Shown: positions 1 through 4,243 of the stretch, piece after piece
Layout of the letters: each line of letters begins with the position of its first letter
Position numbering within the stretch: position 1 is the stretch's first letter
Translations under genes and position numbers: made by a program
Notes under the pieces: generated by a model
Seen by the model: the letters and a program-made list of their open reading frames with translations, nothing else
Database searches by the model: none
What the model was told of the DNA's origin: nothing
Origin: CAG-882 sp050874385
GTDB taxonomy: Bacteria; Bacillota; Clostridia; Lachnospirales; Lachnospiraceae
NCBI GenBank assembly: GCA_050874385.1
Contig: JBNMKO010000121.1
Location: forward strand, 1-8,100
DNA length: 8,100 bases
Direction: 5' to 3'

Positions 1-142
1 ATCAATACTTGTTATTTCGGTGAGAGGTTTTTGAATTACAGAAAGTAGCCGCCTGATAGTATCTATATAGTACTATATAGATACTATCAGGCGGCTACTT
101 TCTGTAATTCAAAAACCTCTCACCGAAATAACAAGTATTGAT
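1..142. repeat. Perfect 142-bp palindrome (71-bp arms, no spacer)
   Basis: Bases 1-71 are the exact reverse complement of 72-142, centred on AGTACT with no spacer and no mismatch. The right arm continues, in frame, the recombinase gene that lies to its right and encodes plausible core-binding-domain sequence. The left arm only mirrors it and puts a TAG at 68-70. Long perfect palindromes without a spacer are unstable in bacteria, so a fold-back or assembly artefact at a contig edge is the likeliest origin (inference). A real inversion junction inside the recombinase gene is the alternative. It is too long and lacks the T-run expected of a terminator. Confidence 0.97.
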
Positions 143-856
143 ATTAGCTATTTTCTCAACAGTCTCCGACATAGCAATGATGCCGTGTCACTTAATAATC
201 TCCGACGTAATATTTCCGCCTTTTATACATGGATGAGGAAATCTCATCTGATTGTCGAAAACCCGTGTGAAGCCGTTGAACCTTATAAAGAAATTGAAAA
301 GCCTATAGACCATCTGGAACCTACTGAGTACGAACAGCTCAAATCCGGATGCCGTTCAGCCCGTGACAGAGCTCTTATAGAATTTCTTCGCTCTACAGCC
401 ATGCGTGTCGGTGAAGTAAGTGCTGTAAGAATATCAGATATAAACTGGAACAACGGGCTTATTTCAATCTATGGTGAGAAATCTCATGCCTATCGCCCTG
501 TATGTCTTGACACCATCGCTCTTAAATACCTCACTGAATATATTTCAGAGCGAAATCTTCTCACCACCAGCACAGTTCCGCTCTTCACTATACGTCACTC
601 TAATGACGTTCTAAGTGCCGAGGGCATACGAGAAGCCATTAAAAATATTAAAATGCGCTCCGGACTCAATAGGCGCGTATATCCGCATCTTTTCCGTAAA
701 ACCACAGCAACTAATATTATTAAACGAGGCGGCAGTGTGCATGATGCTGGGGAATATCTTGGACATAAGGACTCTTCAACAGCTGGAAAACACTATTCAT
801 TCATAGGGTCGGAGCATACTATTGATATTTTTAGGAGATATGTAGCAACTGTTTAG
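71..856 (+). CDS. Tyrosine recombinase, 5'-truncated (candidate tail-fibre invertase)
   Basis: Site-specific DNA recombinase of the tyrosine (phage integrase/XerD/Rci) family. The frame is open for 261 codons from 71. A GTG at 185 is not the true start, because the 38 codons before it encode the family's SAM-like N-terminal domain (motifs such as DTIRRLL and KPLTEI). Counting from that GTG, the catalytic set is complete: Arg74 (MRVGE), Lys99, His168-x-x-Arg171 (HLFR), His194 (LGH) and nucleophile Tyr204 (KHY). Family members are usually about 290-330 residues, so roughly 25-40 N-terminal residues are missing beyond the palindrome centre. It stops 12 bases before an inversion-site copy and faces the late operon. 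Prophage integrases usually sit with the early genes rather than beside the lysis genes. That position and the adjacent site make an inversion role likely, but this is inferred. Integration/excision is the alternative. Confidence 0.9.
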   Translation, partial: YYIDTIRRLLSVIQKPLTEITSIDISYFLNSLRHSNDAVSLNNLRRNISAFYTWMRKSHLIVENPCEAVEPYKEIEKPIDHLEPTEYEQLKSGCRSARDRALIEFLRSTAMRVGEVSAVRISDINWNNGLISIYGEKSHAYRPVCLDTIALKYLTEYISERNLLTTSTVPLFTIRHSNDVLSAEGIREAIKNIKMRSGLNRRVYPHLFRKTTATNIIKRGGSVHDAGEYLGHKDSSTAGKHYSFIGSEHTIDIFRRYVATV

Positions 857-867
857 GTAATATAATT

Positions 868-1143
868 ATAAATAATAATTTAAACTTTCTCAACATCGAA
901 GCTGGCATCTTGACCAGTGGAGCTGCTGGAGTAATAAATGTTATCAAAGACAATTTTCAAAAATTCAAGCCAACTCAAGATAATAGTATCTTTGAAGGTA
1001 TTATTATTGCTGGACAAGTCTATTATTATAAGGCATTATTAGTTAATTGTGGTGAGTATGCCTCTTTTCTAATCCATTCATATTCGGACGTTGTTGTTTA
1101 TCTTGCTAAAGAAAAAAATGAATGGAGACACAAAATTTTATAG
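868..1143 (+). CDS. Silent tail-fibre C-terminal cassette A (no start codon)
   Basis: Open segment of 91 codons that begins at site A and ends with TAG. It has no start codon or ribosome binding site; the TTG at 910 has neither a Shine-Dalgarno nor a conserved position. After the shared N-N-N-L it encodes a short, A+T-rich tip of about 87 residues with beta-rich stretches (for example GQVYYYKALLV). It is similar in size to the expressed tip at 3520-3866 but different in sequence. It lies tail-to-tail with cassette B, the two stops being 10 bases apart. By analogy with shufflons it would be translated only after inversion joins it to the fibre N-terminus at 3867-3981. A transcript from the recombinase gene would run through it in the sense direction untranslated. 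I see no recognisable domain, so its being a receptor-binding tip is inferred from the arrangement. Confidence 0.72.
   Translation: MNNNLNFLNIEAGILTSGAAGVINVIKDNFQKFKPTQDNSIFEGIIIAGQVYYYKALLVNCGEYASFLIHSYSDVVVYLAKEKNEWRHKIL
869..882 (+). repeat. Putative inversion site A
   Basis: Core TAAATAATAATTTA, flanked by A on the left and AAC on the right. It is read in frame as N-N-N-L at the start of silent cassette A, 12 bases after the recombinase stop. It is identical in its 14 bases to sites B (minus), C (plus) and D (minus). The core has 5-base inverted ends (TAAAT/ATTTA) around an asymmetric AATA centre, as expected for a tyrosine-recombinase crossover site. Function is inferred. Confidence 0.8.
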
Positions 1144-1153
1144 TTTATTAATA

Positions 1154-1846
1154 TTAAATTCCATACACGAACGAACCACTTATATAGCCTTGTGATTTAA
1201 TAGTTTGCTGCATCGCAGTTAATGTGAATTTACCACTTGCTCCATCTGATGCTGTAGGGTAAAAGCGAATAATCAATCCATTCTCCATGTATGCAACAGG
1301 AATGTGCATATTGATTTTAGGTGTGAATGGAGGAACAGCCTCCCATATATATCCAGGCGAATTAACAGTAATAGTCTTGCCGTTAAAGCTACCAGAGTAT
1401 GCAATCTCAACCATACTATCATTATAGCGGTACTTAGCCTCAATCCCAATGCCATTAATACCAAGACTAACCCAGTCAGACCATACAGGATTAACCTTGC
1501 GCCACTGGGATTGCCAACCCAAAGAATTGACAGTTGTGTATCTATTAATATACATATCGCAATTCTCATACGACCTTGCGTACATATATATAGTAGCTCC
1601 ATCTATCGTGCGTTGCATGGTTATGTATCCATAAAAATTTATGTTAGGATATGCTGTTTTTATTCCATTACGAATTTCGGTACCGAATGTAGTTTTGTCA
1701 TTAACCCATAGTGTTATTACACTTCCGGAAGGTAGTAAGTTGCCCTCAACCAAATCATTAAGCGAGGTAGTTGAGCTGATACTTAATTCATTAATTTCAT
1801 AGTATCCTTGATAAAACACTTTATTTGCGTTTAAATTATTATTTAC
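1154..1846 (-). CDS. Silent tail-fibre C-terminal cassette B (pyocin-knob-like)
   Basis: Open segment of 230 codons starting at site B. The reading frame enters from the operon terminator just upstream. The only possible start, a TTG at 1852, has no ribosome binding site, so it looks untranslated in this configuration. It is about twice as long as the other tips. The first part (to about residue 120) resembles the pyocin-knob-type domain of phage tail fibres, with IYMYARS followed by the closing WQSQWRKV. A second domain of about 100 residues (WSDWVSLGING onward) ends in SFVYGI, as a fibre tip would. It converges on cassette A. Site B shares the N-N-N-L frame, so fusion to the fibre N-terminus would be in frame. 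The family call is by eye. That it is a stored alternative receptor-binding tip is inference. Confidence 0.78.
   Translation of the reverse strand, partial: VNNNLNANKVFYQGYYEINELSISSTTSLNDLVEGNLLPSGSVITLWVNDKTTFGTEIRNGIKTAYPNINFYGYITMQRTIDGATIYMYARSYENCDMYINRYTTVNSLGWQSQWRKVNPVWSDWVSLGINGIGIEAKYRYNDSMVEIAYSGSFNGKTITVNSPGYIWEAVPPFTPKINMHIPVAYMENGLIIRFYPTASDGASGKFTLTAMQQTIKSQGYISGSFVYGI
1832..1845 (-). repeat. Putative inversion site B
   Basis: Minus-strand copy of TAAATAATAATTTA, flanked by TG on the left and AAC on the right. It lies only a few bases past the T-run of the operon terminator and opens cassette B in the N-N-N-L frame. It is inverted relative to site A (949 bp between cores) and to site C, and direct relative to site D. 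Confidence 0.8.
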
Positions 1847-1850
1847 ATCC

Positions 1851-1877
1851 AAAAAGAGGGCAGCTATAACTACCCTC
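1851..1877 (-). terminator. Rho-independent terminator of the late operon
   Basis: On the minus strand GAGGGTAG, a 6-base loop and CTGCCCTC form an 8-bp stem with one G-U pair, followed directly by TTTTT. It lies about 35 bases past the lysin stop and just before site B. Late transcription should therefore end here, leaving cassette B unexpressed. The plus strand has no T-run after the stem, so it looks one-directional. Confidence 0.8.
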
Positions 1878-1896
1878 CCACATAATCATATTATTT

Positions 1897-1912
1897 GTTG
1901 TACTGGTACAAC
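1897..1912. repeat. Perfect inverted repeat next to the lysin stop codon
   Basis: GTTGTAC and GTACAAC are separated by only two bases and abut the lysin stop codon. The spacing suits a dimeric protein-binding site better than an RNA hairpin, although a 5-bp stem with a 6-base loop is possible. No T-run follows. Function unknown. Confidence 0.4.
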
Positions 1913-2680
1913 TCAGCCTGCAAGCTTTCTGAGTGTGTCAATTCCTATCTCTTCGCCCGCTTCGGTTGTGATATAACAATCATATTTTGCCTGTACGAGC
2001 CTGTTATACATATTTATAGCATATTTATGCTCTTCATATGCTCCTACCTGTACTCTATAGTGACCTGCCCAGAACTTAATCAATACGTCATAGCCTTCTG
2101 ACTTTAAAAGGTCATATCGCCTTATTGCATACTCAGGATGCTCAAAACTACCAACCTGTACACGCTCGATTATCTTTTCCTCCGCTCCCGGAAGGTCTGC
2201 ATCAAGGTACAGCTCAGGGTCATAATAATTAAACTTTACGTCGATATCCTTTAAAATATCGACATTCTCCAGCTTATATCCGGGCTTTAACTTTATTACT
2301 GAGAAATCGAGATGCGCGCCGAAACTACTTCCTGTATTACCCATTGAGCCGATTACATCGCCTGCCTTGACCTGCTGTCCTTCACTCACACAAATGCTTC
2401 CCGGTGCCATATGACAATAGATTGTGCATACTCCATTCTCATGTTCGATAATGACCTGATTTCCATAACCATAGCCATGCTTGTCCACCTCATGCCCTTT
2501 TATGTAGTTTATCACTCTCTTGACCGTTCCAGCTGAATGAGCTGTAATTGCGCATGTTGTGTATGCTGCTGTGACTATATCGCAACCATATATATGCTGC
2601 TTTCCTCTTATTCTCTGCTGGTGGCTTGGAAAGCCACATGTTATACGACGATTGTTACTTGCTAATACTCTGCATCCCAT
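1913..2680 (-). CDS. Phage lysin: M23-type peptidase domain plus SPOR domain
   Basis: Predicted 255-residue endolysin that would cut peptidoglycan peptide bridges at lysis. Residues about 25-130 form an M23 (LytM-like) domain, with His29, Asp34, the YCHM motif (His90) and GAHLDF (His123, Asp125). Residues about 172-240 hold two matching halves, VQVGSF...Y and YRVQVGAY...Y, typical of a SPOR peptidoglycan-binding domain. The start ATG follows AAGGAGG and sits 2 bases after the holin stop, so holin and lysin form a translationally close lysis pair. It is the last gene before the terminator. Oddities: the usual H-x-G-x-D has its His one residue too far from the Asp, and the usual H-x-H is H-L-D. 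Two of the three zinc ligands are therefore non-standard, and activity or metal use may differ. No signal peptide is seen, which fits export through the holin. Confidence 0.85.
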   Translation of the reverse strand: MGCRVLASNNRRITCGFPSHQQRIRGKQHIYGCDIVTAAYTTCAITAHSAGTVKRVINYIKGHEVDKHGYGYGNQVIIEHENGVCTIYCHMAPGSICVSEGQQVKAGDVIGSMGNTGSSFGAHLDFSVIKLKPGYKLENVDILKDIDVKFNYYDPELYLDADLPGAEEKIIERVQVGSFEHPEYAIRRYDLLKSEGYDVLIKFWAGHYRVQVGAYEEHKYAINMYNRLVQAKYDCYITTEAGEEIGIDTLRKLAG

Positions 2681-2682
2681 GA

Positions 2683-3168
2683 TTATTTTTCCTCCTTGCT
2701 TTCGTCTGTGCTTGTGCTCTCTTTATAGCCTGCGGCGGCTTCTGTGTAAGATTTAATATGTTTAATAATTGGTAGCATGAACGGCGGTATGGCGACTCCA
2801 ATATCTATAAGATTTTCCAGTATGCTTATAAACTCATTACAGATAATCCATATAGCCACTACTGCTGCAACTAAAAATGTAAATGGCAATGTATATCCTA
2901 ACATTGTAGAGGCATATTTAAGAAGTGCATCAACCATTGCTCCAACAATCACAAGCACCCACATCCCAATTTTCTTAGTAATGCCACTAATACTCTTATA
3001 CGAACTCACCTTACCATTTCCACGATTCTTAGCTGCCATCAATCCTGTAACATAATCTGTCACGTTACATCCCACCATTAACAACACTGGGACATATAGG
3101 ATTCCTAACATTGCTGACAACATGCCTCCAATAGATGTTATTAATACCTTTAAAAAATTTTCTCTCAT
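2683..3168 (-). CDS. Phage holin, holin-4 (toxin-secretion/lysis) family
   Basis: A 161-residue membrane protein that would form the inner-membrane lesion releasing the lysin. Hydrophobic segments lie at about residues 8-32, 67-85 and 94-115. The DYVTGLMAAK motif near residues 38-47, followed by a basic/polar loop, is characteristic of this family (PF05105-type). The tail is charged and Ser/Lys/Glu-rich, as usual for the cytoplasmic end of a holin. The start ATG has AGAAAGGA about 9 bases upstream. The lysin starts 2 bases after its stop. The 75-base stretch between this gene and site C holds its ribosome binding site but no convincing promoter. It probably depends on read-through from the tail genes across the antisense cassette C. 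Confidence 0.9.
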   Translation of the reverse strand: MRENFLKVLITSIGGMLSAMLGILYVPVLLMVGCNVTDYVTGLMAAKNRGNGKVSSYKSISGITKKIGMWVLVIVGAMVDALLKYASTMLGYTLPFTFLVAAVVAIWIICNEFISILENLIDIGVAIPPFMLPIIKHIKSYTEAAAGYKESTSTDESKEEK

Positions 3169-3241
3169 TTTCTCAAATCCTTTCTTCTCTTATACTTTTT
3201 GTTACATGTTTATAATTCTTTTATTTCACCCTCTTTCTACT

Positions 3242-3523
3242 GTAAATAATAATTTAGAAGTTTACACACCTTTTGAACAGCAAATTATTATCTCGGATAA
3301 GAATATAAACACTTGGGATTTTACCTTGGTAGGTAGTAGAGCCAGTATTGGCTTAATAATAATATCAACCGAGAGCTCATTCGGGCTGTATATGTTCTCG
3401 ATGCCTATGGCAATATATATTCAAACAATTTTGGCGCATCCAACAATATCTATAACGGGTTCTAATGGCAAAATACATATAACAGGCATTCCGCAATATA
3501 CAATACTCAAGATTATGTATTAA
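3242..3523 (+). CDS. Silent tail-fibre C-terminal cassette C (inverted alternative tip)
   Basis: Open plus-strand segment of 93 codons running from site C to TAA, opposite to every neighbouring late gene. The frame happens to stay open leftwards into the holin region, but coding character begins at the N-N-N-L of site C and no ribosome binding site precedes it. The encoded tip of about 90 residues is Ile/Ser/Thr-rich and beta-like (for example HPTISITGSNGKIHITG). It is comparable in length to the currently expressed tip and not obviously homologous to it. Its stop codon overlaps the stop of the expressed fibre by two bases. Inversion between sites C and D would replace the expressed tip with this one, in frame and without touching any other gene. 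Confidence 0.75.
   Translation, partial: VNNNLEVYTPFEQQIIISDKNINTWDFTLVGSRASIGLIIISTESSFGLYMFSMPMAIYIQTILAHPTISITGSNGKIHITGIPQYTILKIMY
3243..3256 (+). repeat. Putative inversion site C
   Basis: Plus-strand copy of TAAATAATAATTTA, flanked by TG on the left and GA on the right. It is inverted relative to site D, with 596 bp between the two cores. It opens cassette C in the N-N-N-L frame. Confidence 0.8.
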
Positions 3524-3981
3524 TTAGGTGCAATTGGTGCTAATAATATTGCAGCAATATAACATGCAGTAAAACTTTCTTTGTTAAGGGTTAATGTGGT
3601 ATTATTAACACTTAAGCAATTCCAGATAATATCTTGCCCCGCAATTTTTGATAGAATTGAGTTACCCAAAGTGCCTAGTGCATTGATAACACCAAATGCC
3701 CCGCTTCCGTATTCGCCAATCATAATAAGATAATTGCCTTTAGGTAATTCTAATGTCACTTCATTGACACTGGCATTGCCAAAGGAAGAAAACACTTTTG
3801 GATAGGACAAGTACCTAATCATCGAACCATTTTCGAGAAGTTGAGCTTGCTCTAAATTATTATTTATCGTGTTAATCGCATCCGAATTAGCTTTAATCCC
3901 CTGCTCCATGTGATTGAGACTATCTGGTGTGATATCTTGTCCATAATTCCATTCGCGTGGCTCATAACTGTTAGTTGCCAT
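3520..3981 (-). CDS. Tail fibre/receptor-binding protein, expressed form (constant N-terminus plus tip D)
   Basis: A 153-residue protein in two parts. Residues 1-43 are a constant attachment segment (EPREWNYGQDIT, then SLNHMEQGI), a phrase common at the N-terminus of fibre or baseplate proteins of Gram-positive phages, followed by a short helical stretch. Residues 40-43 are N-N-N-L, encoded by site D. Residues 44-153 are the exchangeable tip, rich in Gly, Ile and Leu and beta-like. The ATG follows a GGTAGGGG purine tract and overlaps the end of the upstream gene by 11 bases, which suggests translational coupling. This is the only one of the four tips with a real start. The tip lies convergent with cassette C. 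Its expected job is host-surface recognition, inferred from gene position and modular design rather than from a recognised tip domain. Confidence 0.82.
   Translation of the reverse strand: MATNSYEPREWNYGQDITPDSLNHMEQGIKANSDAINTINNNLEQAQLLENGSMIRYLSYPKVFSSFGNASVNEVTLELPKGNYLIMIGEYGSGAFGVINALGTLGNSILSKIAGQDIIWNCLSVNNTTLTLNKESFTACYIAAILLAPIAPN
3853..3866 (-). repeat. Putative inversion site D (expression-locus site)
   Basis: Minus-strand copy of TAAATAATAATTTA inside the fibre gene, encoding N-N-N-L at residues 40-43. It is flanked by A on the left and GA on the right. Everything upstream is the constant N-terminus and everything downstream is the exchangeable tip. It is inverted relative to sites A and C and direct relative to B. 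Confidence 0.82.
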
Positions 3982-4225
3982 TATCCCCTACCTCACTTTC
4001 CTTCTGCACTGCTGACTTTTTCTGTTCAGCTGTCTGCTTGAGCTGTGCCGCTCTTTCAATTTCCGCCGCCTCTCTGACAACGAGTGCATCCGCTTCTTTC
4101 TCTTCCTGTGCGGTTAAATCCTTCAATACAAGTAGCTTAATCTCTGGTTCTAGTGTTGACTGCTTGATATAAGATGATATTGTGTTCCTGAACATTCTTA
4201 TGTCATAATTGCCCATATTGCTCAC
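3971..4225 (-). CDS. Small phage structural-region protein, unrecognised
   Basis: An 84-residue protein between the long tail hub and the tail fibre. The first half (YDIRMFRNTISSYIKQS, then PEIKLLVLKDL) looks like short helices. Residues about 45-75 are rich in Ala, Glu, Gln and Lys and would form a coiled coil. The GTG start is preferred, because AAAAGGAAG lies about 6 bases upstream; the ATG three codons in would be too far away. Its end overlaps the fibre start by 11 bases. Small Ala/Glu-rich proteins often sit here in Gram-positive siphophages. I do not recognise the family. A linker or chaperone for the fibre is a guess from position only. Confidence 0.75.
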   Translation of the reverse strand: MSNMGNYDIRMFRNTISSYIKQSTLEPEIKLLVLKDLTAQEEKEADALVVREAAEIERAAQLKQTAEQKKSAVQKESEVGDNGN

Positions 4226-4243
4226 GCCCTTCCTTTTAAATTT

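Noticed and set aside
1..142. Insertion-sequence terminal repeat or CRISPR-like repeat
   Set aside because: There is a single spacer-less palindrome with no transposase or repeat/spacer array. The right arm is recombinase coding sequence.
910..1143. Separate small gene starting at TTG 910
   Set aside because: No ribosome binding site precedes it, and the same frame is open and meaningful back to site A. It is better read as the body of silent cassette A.
1144..1158. A+T-rich palindrome (TTAATATTAA) between the stops of cassettes A and B as a terminator or fifth site
   Set aside because: No G+C stem, and it does not match the 14-bp core. Such short A+T palindromes are expected by chance here.
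1304..1711. Plus-strand open frame of 135 codons opposite cassette B
   Set aside because: Shadow of cassette B; no ribosome binding site and no family-like sequence.
3169..3242. Promoter for holin and lysin between site C and the holin start
   Set aside because: On the minus strand TTTACA with 17-bp spacing to TAAAAG is only a weak match, and other pairings are badly spaced. Not strong enough to annotate.
3122..3523. 133-residue plus-strand gene starting at ATG 3122
   Set aside because: Its first 40 codons are antisense to the holin start and the holin leader. Only the part from site C (3242) looks like a fibre tip.
868..3981. Diversity-generating retroelement as the source of tip variation
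   Set aside because: No reverse transcriptase and no adenine-biased template/variable repeat pair are visible. The four tips are wholly different sequences joined at a fixed site, which fits inversion.
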